From JAJPIG01 sp035531675 (GTDB lineage: Bacteria; Desulfobacterota; Binatia; Binatales; Binataceae): DNA of 64,000 bases. The position numbers and the translations under genes are program-made. Of this stretch, positions 26,212 to 34,919 are shown one piece after another (the stretch's first letter is position 1; the number at the start of each line of letters is the position of its first letter). The DNA lies in contig DATKSL010000022.1 of the NCBI GenBank assembly GCA_035531675.1, positions 1 to 64,000 of the forward strand, in the 5' to 3' direction. The notes under the pieces are model-generated. The model saw only the letters and a list, made by a program, of their open reading frames with translations. It had not been told where the DNA came from and did not search any database.

Positions 26212-27324
26212 ATGCTAAAGAATCTCGCCACCGCCGAAGCGACCGCCGCTTACGCGCGCCGCTTTCCGAAGCTCGACGGCAACTATCGTCCGATGCTCGG
26301 GAGGTCGGTCTCGTCGATCGGAATCGGCACCTATCTCGGCGAGCACGACGACCAGACCGACGCCGATTACCAGGCCGCGCTCAAGGTCGCGCTGCTCGGC
26401 GGGATCAATCTGATCGATACCGCGGTCAATTATCGCTTCCAGCGCAGCGAGCGATGCATCGGGCGGGTGCTCGCCGAGCTGGTCGGCAGCGGCGAGCTGC
26501 GGCGCGAGGAGATCGTGGTCGCCACCAAGGGCGGCTACATCACCTTCGACGGCGCGCTGCCGCCCAATCCGCGCGAGTGGTTCAACGACACCTACCTCAA
26601 GTCGGGAATCATCGGACCCGGCGAACTGGTCGAGGGATCGCACTGCATGACGCCGCGCTACCTCGAGCGGATGCTGGCGATGAGCCTCGAGAACCTCGGG
26701 CTCGAGAGCGTCGATATCTATTACCTGCATAATCCCGAGACCCAGCTCGGCGCCGTCGACCGCAAGGAATTCCTCGCGCGCATCCGGCTGGCCTTCGAGA
26801 TGCTCGAGGGCAAGGCGGCGGAGGGCAAGATTGGGGTCTATGGCGCCGCGACCTGGAACGGCTTCCGGGTCGCTCCGCAGGACGACGGCTACCTGTCGAT
26901 TGCTGAATTGGTGGGCATCGCCGGCGAGGTCGGCGGCGCGGACCATCATTTCAGGGTTCTCCAGATGCCGTACAATCTGGCGATGCCGGAGGCGTTCACG
27001 GTCATCAACCAGGCCATCGCGGGCGGTGACGGCTCGCCGCTGGCGGCGGCGGAGGCGATGAATCTGGCGGTATGTGCGAGCGCCTCGCTGCTCCAGGGAC
27101 GGCTGGCGAAGGGGCTGCCGCCGGTGGTGGCGGAGGCGCTGACCGGGCTCGACAACGACGGTCAACGCGCGATCCAGTTCGTCCGCTCGACGCCGGGGGT
27201 CAACGTGGCGCTGGTCGGGATGAAAACTGTCGGCCACGTGCGCGAGAGCCTCGCGATCGCAAGCCATCCGCCGGCGCCGCGCGAATCATTGTTGAAGCTT
27301 TTCAGGCCCGCGCCGGAACGCTGA
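26212..27324 (+). CDS. Aldo/keto reductase
   Basis: 370 residues with GAGGTAACG before the ATG. The TIM-barrel family signature is visible: GIGTYLGEHDD near the start, INLIDTAVNYRFQRSERCIGRVL (D and Y of the catalytic tetrad), the Lys in VVATKGGYITF, and YLHNPETQLGAV with the fourth residue as His. The C-terminal VRSTPGVNVALVGMKTVGHVRE is the NADPH-binding end. It is longer than most members because of an insertion around residues 120-150 (PNPREWFNDTYLKSG). The substrate is unknown. Confidence 0.85.
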   Translation: MLKNLATAEATAAYARRFPKLDGNYRPMLGRSVSSIGIGTYLGEHDDQTDADYQAALKVALLGGINLIDTAVNYRFQRSERCIGRVLAELVGSGELRREEIVVATKGGYITFDGALPPNPREWFNDTYLKSGIIGPGELVEGSHCMTPRYLERMLAMSLENLGLESVDIYYLHNPETQLGAVDRKEFLARIRLAFEMLEGKAAEGKIGVYGAATWNGFRVAPQDDGYLSIAELVGIAGEVGGADHHFRVLQMPYNLAMPEAFTVINQAIAGGDGSPLAAAEAMNLAVCASASLLQGRLAKGLPPVVAEALTGLDNDGQRAIQFVRSTPGVNVALVGMKTVGHVRESLAIASHPPAPRESLLKLFRPAPER

Positions 27325-27477
27325 GCGGAGTTCAGCGCCACCGGCCGGGAACAATGGCGCACCGCTCGCAGGGGTGTTGTCTTCCGGCGCAGGGCTCGCG
27401 AGAATCCCTAACAACGCTATCGGCTGGTATGGCTTCAAGGGCGAGCGCGGACCGCGGTTGCGTAAGGACTGTAGAAG

Positions 27478-28422
27478 ATGCTGGATTGTTGGGCGAACAC
27501 GGGGCGTCTCGGTCCTTGGGCGATGGCGGTGGCGTTCGCCGTGATGGTCGGATTATCGGGCCGGGCAGTGGCCGCGGAGTGGGCCGATTTCCCGCCTACC
27601 AGTTTCAAGATCTACAGCCAGGAGGGCGGCGGACTGCTCGGCACCAGCCGCTACTTCGTCGAACACCTGGGTCCCGGCGAATATCGATTACACGGCAATA
27701 ATCACTATCTCAACGGCCAGTACGACATTGAGCTCGATACGCTGGTAATCGACCCCGGCGAGCGAGTTCCGCGGCTCAAGAGTTTCAGCCACGTCTTCTA
27801 TAAGCCCGACGGCACGATCCTCGTCGCCGGTCACGCGGAGATCAAGAGCGGGGGGGAGGCGGTGTGCGTAGCAAATGAGCAGGGCAAAGAGGTCCGCTAT
27901 GCCCAGCAGTTCGATTTTCCGCCCGACACCTACGCCGGCGCCGCGGTGCTGATCCCGATCATCCACGCACTACGCAAGGGCGTCACGGCCCCGTTCGAGA
28001 TGCACTTTTTTGATTGTACGCCGAAGCCCAGGATCGTCACCATCCAGGCGACTCCCACCAGCGCAGGTACCGGATGGCTGCACTACCCGGAGGGACAAGG
28101 ACACCTGATCGAGGTCCAGATCAAACCCGATCTCGGCTGGCTCGATCTGCTGGCCGCGCCGTTCCTGCCCGTCACGCATTCGTGGTTCAACCCGGCCGAG
28201 GGCTTCACCTACGTCGGCGGCGGCATCAATCGCTACTTTTACAGTCCGCAGCACGTGACGATGGTGAAGGTGAAACCCGGCCAGGAGCTCGCTGCTCCGG
28301 GAGGCCCCCGCGTCGCCTCGGCGGCCCCTTCGCCGGGCGTCGGCAGCGACGATGCCGGGCGCGCGCCGACTCCGTCGGCCACGCCGCAGCAGCCTCAGGC
28401 CGCGCTGCCCGGCGGGCGCTGA
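27478..28422 (+). CDS. Secreted protein of unknown function
   Basis: 314 residues. The N-terminus WAMAVAFAVMVGLSGRAVAAE is a signal peptide, with cleavage near residue 33. The mature part is beta-rich and contains two Cys (AVCVANEQG and FFDCTPKPR). The last 45 residues are Pro/Ala-rich. I do not recognise a family with certainty. It follows the aldo/keto reductase after 153 bases and precedes a small convergent gene. A periplasmic or surface location is likely. Confidence 0.6.
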   Translation: MLDCWANTGRLGPWAMAVAFAVMVGLSGRAVAAEWADFPPTSFKIYSQEGGGLLGTSRYFVEHLGPGEYRLHGNNHYLNGQYDIELDTLVIDPGERVPRLKSFSHVFYKPDGTILVAGHAEIKSGGEAVCVANEQGKEVRYAQQFDFPPDTYAGAAVLIPIIHALRKGVTAPFEMHFFDCTPKPRIVTIQATPTSAGTGWLHYPEGQGHLIEVQIKPDLGWLDLLAAPFLPVTHSWFNPAEGFTYVGGGINRYFYSPQHVTMVKVKPGQELAAPGGPRVASAAPSPGVGSDDAGRAPTPSATPQQPQAALPGGR

Positions 28423-28474
28423 CAGCGGCGGAGCGTATCGAAGCTGACTCCCCGTGCGGAGTCAGGATAGTGAT

Positions 28475-28690
28475 TTAAAAGTGGGTGACGCCTTCGCCGT
28501 CGTGATGACGAACCCGGGAAGGCTTGGGCTTGCGGTATTGGAACGCCATCTGGCAGCTCGGGCAGGTGCCCTCGATTTCGGAACTGCCGTGACGGCGCAC
28601 CAGCTTGACGTAGCGTACGCTTCCGTCGCTGCACAGATGACTGGCGACGGGAAAATCGTACACGGTGCGTACGGTGGGTGAATCTGCCAT
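28475..28690 (-). CDS. Small Cys-containing protein
   Basis: 71 residues, with AGGGGAACG right before the ATG, a good ribosome site. It contains CPSC in the middle (IEGTCPSCQMAFQYRK) and one more Cys (HLCSDGS) with several His, which suggests a small zinc-ribbon-like fold, but not all ligands of a standard ribbon are visible. Function unknown. The 238 bases upstream are AT-richer than the surroundings and include a hairpin (28770-28785). Confidence 0.55.
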   Translation of the reverse strand: MADSPTVRTVYDFPVASHLCSDGSVRYVKLVRRHGSSEIEGTCPSCQMAFQYRKPKPSRVRHHDGEGVTHF

Positions 28691-28928
28691 CGTTCCCCTA
28701 AAGCTCCCTCATGCAGAAATCCTTACAAGCGTTATGAGTTTCCTCTTCCTCGCGCCCCACACATCTGTGCCCGGTCTCAACCGGGATCCACTACTTTATT
28801 GAAATGCGCAGGTCGATCAATAATTTTCCGACGTCGCGCGAAAATTTATTCTAAAAGTTCCGTGTCCGACGCCGGCCGCCCGATTGGCAGCGCGCTTTGG
28901 ATGGTCGCGGTTCCGGCGCGGCGGCCGC

Positions 28929-29390
28929 TCAGCCTGCGCCGCCCGCCGCGGGTCGGCGTGAATGCATAATGCGCCGCCGCAGCACCATCACCTGCTCGCC
29001 GCGCTGGTTGAGCCCGCGCGTCTCGACGTAGATCACGCCGCGGTCGGACTTGCTTTTCGAGGCCGTCACCTCGAGCACCGTGGTCTCGGCGTAGAGCGTG
29101 TCGCCGGCGAAGGTCGGGCCGCTATGGCGCACGGATTCGTATTCGAGATTCGCGATACAGACCTCGCTCACGTCCTTCACGCTCATCCCGACTACGGTGG
29201 CGAGCACCAGCAGGCCGTTGACCAGCCGCTGGCCGTGCTGCGAGTGCTCGGCGTAGGCCGCGTCGAAATGCAGCGGATTGGTGTTCATCGTCATCAGCGT
29301 GAACCAGGTGTTGTCGAACTCGGTAAGCGTGCGGCCGGGCCAATGCTTGAAGACCTGACCGGGCTCGAAATCCTCGAAATGTCGAATCAT
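28929..29390 (-). CDS. MaoC-like (R)-hydratase
   Basis: 153 residues with a single hot-dog fold. The hydratase signature is FTLMTMNTNPLHFDAAYAEH (about residues 31-50), containing the N-P-L-H-F-D segment that carries the catalytic Asp/His pair; HGQRLVNGLLVLA follows. It resembles the mesaconyl-CoA and itaconyl-CoA hydratase group. It probably hydrates an enoyl-CoA. The upstream gene in the same direction is a CaiB-type CoA-transferase, with 41 bases between them, so a shared role in CoA-ester degradation is likely. Confidence 0.82.
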   Translation of the reverse strand: MIRHFEDFEPGQVFKHWPGRTLTEFDNTWFTLMTMNTNPLHFDAAYAEHSQHGQRLVNGLLVLATVVGMSVKDVSEVCIANLEYESVRHSGPTFAGDTLYAETTVLEVTASKSKSDRGVIYVETRGLNQRGEQVMVLRRRIMHSRRPAAGGAG

Positions 29391-29431
29391 TTCGCCTGAC
29401 GTCCTTTTTGGTTGATGGGTTGGCGGCGCTC

Positions 29432-30628
29432 CTAGATGACGCCTTCGTCGCGCAGCCGGTGCGCGCTCCCCGGGCCGAGCAGACGATCGTAGACAGTGTC
29501 GTTATGCTCGCCGATGGCGGGTGCCGGCCGCTCGATCTCCGGCGTGCTGCCGTCGAAGCGCAGGGCGCTGGCGGCGACCGGAATTTCGCCGATTCCCGGT
29601 TGATCGATAGACGTAAGCATCCCGCTCGCGACCACCTGCGGATGCTTGAGCGCGTGGTCGACGCTCTCGACCTCGCCGGCCGGCACCCCGGCCGCGGCCA
29701 GGACGCGCCGCGCCTCGACCATCGTGCGCCCGCCGATCCAGGCCTGCACCGCCTGGTTAATCCGGTCCCGATGCTCGTAGCGGGCGATATCGCTCTTGAG
29801 CGCGGGATCTTCCAACAGCTCCGGCCGCCCGATTACCCGGCATAGCCGCGCGAACAGGGCGTCGCCGAAAGTGCAGACCATCAGCGCGCCGTCGGCGCAT
29901 CGGAACATCCCGCCGACGCCATAGATCATGTTGTTGCCGACCGCGCGCCGCACGATACCGTTGATCGCCGCCTCGGCGAAGACCCCGTAGGCGCCGACAA
30001 ACGACAGCCCGGTGTTGAGCAGAGCGAGCTCGACCTCGCGCCCGCGGCCGCTGCGCTCGCGACCGAACAGCGCCAGCATCACCCCCAGCGCGCCGTACAG
30101 CGCGGTACCGAAATCGACCCACGGCACGTGCGACAGCGTCGGCGCGTCGCCGAAGCCGGTCATCACGGCGGCGCCGCTGAGCGCCTGCACGATCGAATCG
30201 AAGGCCGGATCGCTGGCGTATGGTCCGGTCGCGCCGAAGCCCGAGATGGCGAGGTAGACCAGCCGCGGATTGAGCGCCGCGAGCCGTTCGTATTCGAGTC
30301 CCAGCTCGCGCAGCCGCTCGCGCGGCTGATTATGAACCAGCACGTCGCAATGCTTTACCAGTTCGCCCAGCACCTCGCGGCCGCGCGCCGTGTTCTGCTT
30401 GAGCGTGATGGCCTGCTTGTTGCGGTTGAGGGTCGCGAAATAAAGGCTCTGGCCGTCGCCGGCGAACGGGCCGCGCTGGCGGTCGGGCTCGCCGCCGGGA
30501 CGTTCGACCCGGATCACCTCGGCGCCCATGTCGGCGAGAATCTGGCAGCAGAACGGGGCCGCGATATAGCGGCCGAAATCGAGCACCCGGATGCCGTCGA
30601 GAATCTTTTCCAATGCTGCTCCCGTCAC
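29432..30628 (-). CDS. CaiB/BaiF family (class III) CoA-transferase
   Basis: 398 residues. The N-terminus LDGIRVLDFGRYIAAPFCC is typical, with ADMGAEVIRVERP soon after. The catalytic Asp is D172 in VPWVDFGTALYGALG. Family members move CoA between carboxylic acids through an Asp-thioester intermediate. It lies upstream of a MaoC hydratase in the same direction and is divergent from a biotin carboxylase gene, 100 bases away. The acid it activates is unknown. Confidence 0.88.
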   Translation of the reverse strand: MTGAALEKILDGIRVLDFGRYIAAPFCCQILADMGAEVIRVERPGGEPDRQRGPFAGDGQSLYFATLNRNKQAITLKQNTARGREVLGELVKHCDVLVHNQPRERLRELGLEYERLAALNPRLVYLAISGFGATGPYASDPAFDSIVQALSGAAVMTGFGDAPTLSHVPWVDFGTALYGALGVMLALFGRERSGRGREVELALLNTGLSFVGAYGVFAEAAINGIVRRAVGNNMIYGVGGMFRCADGALMVCTFGDALFARLCRVIGRPELLEDPALKSDIARYEHRDRINQAVQAWIGGRTMVEARRVLAAAGVPAGEVESVDHALKHPQVVASGMLTSIDQPGIGEIPVAASALRFDGSTPEIERPAPAIGEHNDTVYDRLLGPGSAHRLRDEGVI

Positions 30629-30728
30629 GCTCGTGGCAAATTCGAAAACTCCGATCGATAGTTCTCGCGATCGAATCCCGCCGTCAAGGCCCGCGCCAGT
30701 GACGGCGAGCTATGCTAGAGATTCGCAG

Positions 30729-32228
30729 GTGGACCGCATCCGGAAACTGCTGGTCGCCAACCGCGGTGAAATAGCGCTGCGTATCTTCCGCACTGCGCGC
30801 GCGCTCGGGATCGCAACCGTCGGGGTTTACTCCGATGCCGACGCGGGCGCGCCGTACCTGGCGTTGGCCGATGAGGTCCGGCGCATCGGGCCGCCGGAAG
30901 CGGCTGCCAGCTATCTCAATGGCGAGGCGATTCTCGGCGCCGCCCGCGCCGTCGGCGCCGACGCGATCCATCCCGGCTACGGCTTTCTCTCCGAGCGCCC
31001 CGGGTTCGCCCGCGCAGTGGTCGAGAGCGGCTTGATCTTCGTCGGACCGCCGGCGGCCGCGATGGTGGCGCTGGGCGACAAGGTCGCGGCGCGCCGGCTG
31101 GCGGTGCAGGCCGGGGTGCCGGTCGTACCCGGCCTCGACGTCGCCGACCCGGCCGCGGTCCGCGCCTTCGCCGCGCAAGTCGGCTTCCCGATCCTGGTCA
31201 AGGCGGCGGCCGGTGGCGGCGGGCGCGGGATGCGGGTAGTTGCATCGGAACGCGAGCTTGACGACGCGTTGCAGGCCGCGACGCGCGAGGCGCAGGCGGC
31301 CTTCGGCGACGGGCGGCTGTTCGTCGAGAAGTATCTAGCCCGTCCCCGTCACGTCGAGGTGCAGGTGCTGGGCGATCGGCACGGGAAGATAGTTACGCTC
31401 GGCGAGCGCGATTGTTCGATTCAGCGGCGCCATCAGAAGGTCATCGAGGAATCGCCCGCGCCGGGACTCGACGGTGCCATTCGCGCGCGGATGGCGCAGG
31501 CGGCGGTGAGCCTGTTCCGCGCCGCCGGGTACGTCAACGCCGGCACCGCGGAGTTTTTGGTCGAGGGCGCGAATTTCTATTTTCTCGAAGCCAATACCCG
31601 CCTCCAGGTCGAGCATCCGGTGACCGAGATGCGCTTCGGATGCGACCTGGTGGCCGAGCAGTTGCGAATCGCGGCGGGCGAAGCGGTCTCCGATCCCCCC
31701 ACGCCCGCCGGTCACGCGATCGAATGCCGTATCTATGCTGAAGACGCCGAGCGCGCCTTCCAGCCGGTCACGGGCCGCGTCCGCTACCTCAACCTGCCGG
31801 CCGGCCCCGGCGTCCGCGTCGACACCCATCTGGCGGCCGGCCTCGAAATTTCAACCTGGTACGACGGGATGCTGGCGAAGCTCGTATGCTGGGGGACCGA
31901 CCGCGCTCAGGCGCGCGAGCGTATGGTCGCGGCGCTCGGCGAGTTTTCGCTACTTGGAGTGCGTCACACCGCGGCCTTCCTGCGCGACGTGATCGCCAGC
32001 GAGGCTTTTAGCGAAGCTGCGCTGTCGACGCGATTCGTGGAAGAGTTTTTTGCCGCATGGCGTCCCGGCCCGGCCGATATCGACGCAGCCTTGATCGCCG
32101 GTGCGATGGCCGCCGAGGGCGGGATGGCGAGCGCGCCTCAGCTCGCGGCTCGTCAATCGAATGCGCCGGCCGTTTCTCATTCACCCTGGGAGCGGCTGCC
32201 GCGCTTCGAGCTGTGGGGTCGCCGATGA
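30729..32228 (+). CDS. Biotin carboxylase subunit of an acyl-CoA carboxylase
   Basis: 499 residues from a GTG at 30729 (DRIRKLLVANRGEIALRI); an in-frame ATG at 30591 would overlap the divergent CoA-transferase gene. The ATP-grasp core is complete: KAAAGGGGRGMRVV, ERDCSIQRRHQKVIEE, and EANTRLQVEHPVTE. It carboxylates biotin held by BCCP at the cost of ATP. The BCCP gene overlaps the stop (ATGA), so the two proteins are made together. The carboxyltransferase subunit is not beside them. Confidence 0.92.
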   Translation: MDRIRKLLVANRGEIALRIFRTARALGIATVGVYSDADAGAPYLALADEVRRIGPPEAAASYLNGEAILGAARAVGADAIHPGYGFLSERPGFARAVVESGLIFVGPPAAAMVALGDKVAARRLAVQAGVPVVPGLDVADPAAVRAFAAQVGFPILVKAAAGGGGRGMRVVASERELDDALQAATREAQAAFGDGRLFVEKYLARPRHVEVQVLGDRHGKIVTLGERDCSIQRRHQKVIEESPAPGLDGAIRARMAQAAVSLFRAAGYVNAGTAEFLVEGANFYFLEANTRLQVEHPVTEMRFGCDLVAEQLRIAAGEAVSDPPTPAGHAIECRIYAEDAERAFQPVTGRVRYLNLPAGPGVRVDTHLAAGLEISTWYDGMLAKLVCWGTDRAQARERMVAALGEFSLLGVRHTAAFLRDVIASEAFSEAALSTRFVEEFFAAWRPGPADIDAALIAGAMAAEGGMASAPQLAARQSNAPAVSHSPWERLPRFELWGRR

Positions 32229-32755
32229 GACTCAAGCGACCCGGTGAGGCGCGCGAGTTCGAAGTCGAAGTGACTGCGGGTGAGGGCGCGGACGTACGTG
32301 CAACAATCGACGGACGCGAAATCGAGGCTCAGCTCGAGCCGCTGGCCGACGGCAGCACGATCCTCACGATCGACGGGCGGCGGATTCGGGTTATCGCCAG
32401 CCGCCGCCGCGACACGATCATCGTGGCGGCCGGCCCCGCCAGCTTCGAGTTCTCGCTGATAGCCGAGCGCGGCGCGCGCGCCGCCCATGGCCTGGTCACG
32501 CCCGAGGTCAGCGCGCCGATGCCGGGCAAGGTGCTCAAGGTGCTGGTGCACGAGGGGCAGCGCGTCGAGGCGGGCGCGCCGCTGCTGATCATGGAAGCGA
32601 TGAAGATGGAGACCACGCTCTATGCCGAGGGCGCAGCGGTGGTGAAGCGTATCGCCGCCGGCCCGGGCGATGCGGTCGAGCATGGCGCGCTGCTGATCGA
32701 GCTTAGTCCGGTTGCGGACCCATCAGCTCCCGCACCTGACGGGCAAGATTCGTAA
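32225..32755 (+). CDS. Biotin carboxyl carrier protein
   Basis: 176 residues from the ATG at 32225, which overlaps the biotin carboxylase stop. The C-terminal 75 residues are the biotinyl domain: SAPMPGKVLKVLVHEGQ and EAMKMET, whose Lys is biotinylated. The N-terminal 90 residues are a separate beta-rich region like the linker of propionyl/geranyl-CoA carboxylase alpha chains, here encoded as its own protein instead of fused to the carboxylase. The last codons overlap the convergent gene at 32703-32939. Confidence 0.9.
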   Translation: MRLKRPGEAREFEVEVTAGEGADVRATIDGREIEAQLEPLADGSTILTIDGRRIRVIASRRRDTIIVAAGPASFEFSLIAERGARAAHGLVTPEVSAPMPGKVLKVLVHEGQRVEAGAPLLIMEAMKMETTLYAEGAAVVKRIAAGPGDAVEHGALLIELSPVADPSAPAPDGQDS

Positions 32756-32939
32756 GCCAGGCCTCGAACTCGGCGTCGTCGCGCTCGACGATAATCTCGA
32801 GCTTGCCGTTTGGCAGCCGGCGGATGCGGCCCGGATGCTCGGGGCGGAGCGGGATAATCACCGCTTCGCGCGAAACTCCGAGCGGCTCCAGCACGGCGAA
32901 AATCTTTTCAATCTCTTTGAGCGTCACTGCGTGCGGCAT
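32703..32939 (-). CDS. Small conserved-looking protein, convergent with BCCP
   Basis: 78 residues from the ATG at 32939 (MPHAVTLKEIEKIFAVLEPL). It is a mixed alpha/beta protein with a positively charged strand pair (RIRRLPNGKLEIIVERDD) and a C-terminal helix. No family is recognised. It overlaps the last 53 bases of the BCCP gene on the other strand. Coding likelihood rests on regular composition and a sensible fold pattern; a chance frame is possible. Confidence 0.45.
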   Translation of the reverse strand: MPHAVTLKEIEKIFAVLEPLGVSREAVIIPLRPEHPGRIRRLPNGKLEIIVERDDAEFEAWLTNLARQVRELMGPQPD

Positions 32940-33054
32940 CCGCTGGTTCTCCGGGGACTTAAGGGGCTGTCGATTAACCCGCGCCGCCACCGGGGCGGGC
33001 GCGCCGCCGATATGATACCCTGCCCGAGAGTTAGCTCAACGCCAGAGGGGGGCT

Positions 33055-33273
33055 TTGGCGGAGGCGAATGTGTACGGCACCATTAAGAAAGTGATCAAGG
33101 ACAAGGGCTTCGGCTTCATCACCCCGGACGACGGCGGCGAAGAGGTCTTCTTCCATCGCTCGCGGCTCGGGCCGAAGATCTATTTCGAGGATCTGCGCGA
33201 AGGCGCCGAGGTTCAGTTCGAGGTGCGCCCGGGCGAGAAGGGACGCCAGGCGTTCAACGTGCGGCTGCGCTGA
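33055..33273 (+). CDS. Cold-shock domain protein (CspA family)
   Basis: 72 residues from a TTG at 33055, preceded by AGAGGGG. The OB-fold with RNP1 (KGFGFITP) and RNP2 (EEVFFHRSRL) motifs is clear. It binds single-stranded RNA/DNA and acts as an RNA chaperone. It carries a slightly longer loop (GPKIYFEDLREG) than CspA. An internal GTG at 33070 is a possible alternative start, but the ribosome site fits the TTG. Confidence 0.85.
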   Translation: MAEANVYGTIKKVIKDKGFGFITPDDGGEEVFFHRSRLGPKIYFEDLREGAEVQFEVRPGEKGRQAFNVRLR

Positions 33274-33291
33274 AGCGTTAGGGCCCGTCCG

Positions 33292-34410
33292 CTAGTCCGG
33301 CAGCTGGTAGAAGCGGCGCGCGTTGTCCGCGATGATATTGCGGCGCGTCGGCTCCGGAAGCCCTTCACAGGCGTGCTCGATCTCCCGCACGATACCCGGA
33401 TAGGCGCAGTCGAAGTGCGGATAGTCGGAGCCCCACAGGATGTTGCGCCCGGCGCCCAGGCCGACCATCGCCTGGAGCGTGCGCTCGTCCGGATCCATCG
33501 AAATCCAGCAATTGTTCAGGAAATACTCGGTCGGGGTCTTTTTGAGCCACGGCACGAACGAGCGCATCTTGTCGTAATGGCCGTCGAGGCGGTCGAGCCA
33601 GTAGCCGAGCCATCCGACGCCTGATTCGAGAAATCCGACCCGGAGCTTCGGGAACTTCTCCAGCACACCGCCGCAGATCACGTCCATGCAGGCGCCCTGC
33701 TGTTCAAACGGATGGCAGACGATGTGATACGAGAATACGTCGCGATAGCGCTCCTCGCCGAGCGTCGGCATATGCGTGAAGTAGCTGCTGTGCACCGCGA
33801 CCGCGACGTCGAGCGCCTCGGCCTCGCGCCAGAAAGGATCGTAGGCCGGGTCATGCAGGCGTCGGCCGCCGTAGGGATTGGGGCGGATGAAGATCGCCTT
33901 GAAGCCGAGTTCCTTGACCGCGCGGCGCATCTCCTGGACCGTTAAATCGACATCCCGCAGCGGCATCGGCGCGACCCCGTAGAGCCGCTTGGGATTCGCC
34001 TTGCAGAAGTCGGCCATCCAGTTGCTGTAGGCGCGGCAGATGGCGGCGGAGGCTTGCGGGTCGATGATATCGCCGTAGATCAGCCACAGGGTGGGGTAGA
34101 GCACCGCGATGTCGATGCGCTCGTCGTCCATCACCTTGAGCCGTGCCCCGGGATCGTACGCTGCGGCCGGGAAGTCGTCGGCGTTGATCTTTGCGGCGCG
34201 CGCCGGATCGTCGAGACCGCGCGGAATCAGCGAGGCGGCGAAGTTAATCGTCGGGTCGTCGCGATTCTCACCGTTGACCCATAGCTCATCGCGCCCCGCC
34301 GGCGTGCGCCGAAATTGCATCGCCAGATCGCGATAGGCGGGTTCGACATATTCGGTCCACAGCAGCTTGGGCTCGACGATATGTCCGTCGGCGTCGATTA
34401 CCTGGGCCAT
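33292..34410 (-). CDS. Amidohydrolase family 2 protein (TIM barrel)
   Basis: 372 residues from the ATG at 34410, with GGAGG before it (an in-frame extension upstream has no family likeness). VIDADGHIVEP at the N-terminus, a His in IVCHPFEQQGA in the middle and LWGSDYPHFD near the C-terminus are the landmarks of the ACMSD/2-hydroxy-6-carboxymuconate-type amidohydrolases. The N-terminal H-x-D/H pair is D-G-H here, as in the decarboxylase-like subgroup. These enzymes hydrolyse or decarboxylate ring-derived acids. The cupin gene lies 16 bases upstream on the same strand. Confidence 0.83.
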   Translation of the reverse strand: MAQVIDADGHIVEPKLLWTEYVEPAYRDLAMQFRRTPAGRDELWVNGENRDDPTINFAASLIPRGLDDPARAAKINADDFPAAAYDPGARLKVMDDERIDIAVLYPTLWLIYGDIIDPQASAAICRAYSNWMADFCKANPKRLYGVAPMPLRDVDLTVQEMRRAVKELGFKAIFIRPNPYGGRRLHDPAYDPFWREAEALDVAVAVHSSYFTHMPTLGEERYRDVFSYHIVCHPFEQQGACMDVICGGVLEKFPKLRVGFLESGVGWLGYWLDRLDGHYDKMRSFVPWLKKTPTEYFLNNCWISMDPDERTLQAMVGLGAGRNILWGSDYPHFDCAYPGIVREIEHACEGLPEPTRRNIIADNARRFYQLPD

Positions 34411-34426
34411 CGCAGATCCTCCGTAA

Positions 34427-34783
34427 TCAATACTCGTTCTTGAGCCAGTACGACGGCGGGTTGGGATGCGGGAAGAAGGCGAGCTGACGCAGCGGCCCGG
34501 TGCCGGTATTGCGCATGCTGTGAATCGCGCCGGCCGGAATATGCGCCACGCATCCGGCATAATAATCGAAAGGCTGGCCGTCCATGGTCCACTCGCCGCG
34601 CCCTTCCAGGCATACGATCAGCTCTTCGACGTCGTGCCGATGCGGTGGGACGATGCCGCCCGCCGGGATGACATTCTCGTGGACCGACGCGCTGCTCGTG
34701 CCTTTTTCGCGGTCGGCGAGCCAATGGCGCACGCGCCCGTCGGGGAGCGTCGTACGGCTGGGGTCAGGATAGATTACCGGCAT
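34427..34783 (-). CDS. Cupin domain protein
   Basis: 118 residues from the ATG at 34783, which has GGAGG 8 bases upstream; a GTG 15 bases earlier is in frame. The two cupin motifs are visible: PPHRHDVEELIVCLEGRGEW (metal His, His, Glu) and AGCVAHIPAGAIHSMRNTG (final His). It binds a metal and could be a dioxygenase, isomerase or sensor. It is likely cotranscribed with the amidohydrolase that follows. Confidence 0.8.
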   Translation of the reverse strand: MPVIYPDPSRTTLPDGRVRHWLADREKGTSSASVHENVIPAGGIVPPHRHDVEELIVCLEGRGEWTMDGQPFDYYAGCVAHIPAGAIHSMRNTGTGPLRQLAFFPHPNPPSYWLKNEY

Positions 34784-34903
34784 CGGCGCAACCTCCACGC
34801 GCGGCTTCTGATTACGGATGTATGAAGACGACTAACAAAGCGATGGTCGTGGTTACAAGCGGAATCATCGGCCGAGCCGCGCTTAAACCGCCGTTGCGGA
34901 TGA

Positions 34904-34909
34904 TATAAT
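34904..34909 (+). promoter_or_regulatory. -10 box directly before moaB start
   Basis: A perfect TATAAT lies 10 bases before the GTG start of moaB at 34920, with no recognisable ribosome site in between. The transcript would begin about 4 bases upstream of the start codon, a near-leaderless layout. The -35 match is weak. Confidence 0.45.
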
Positions 34910-34919
34910 TTCAAGCTGC

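Noticed and set aside
28770..28785. Hairpin CCCGGT/ACCGGG as a regulatory element
   Set aside because: A 6-base stem alone in a 238-base gap is weak evidence.
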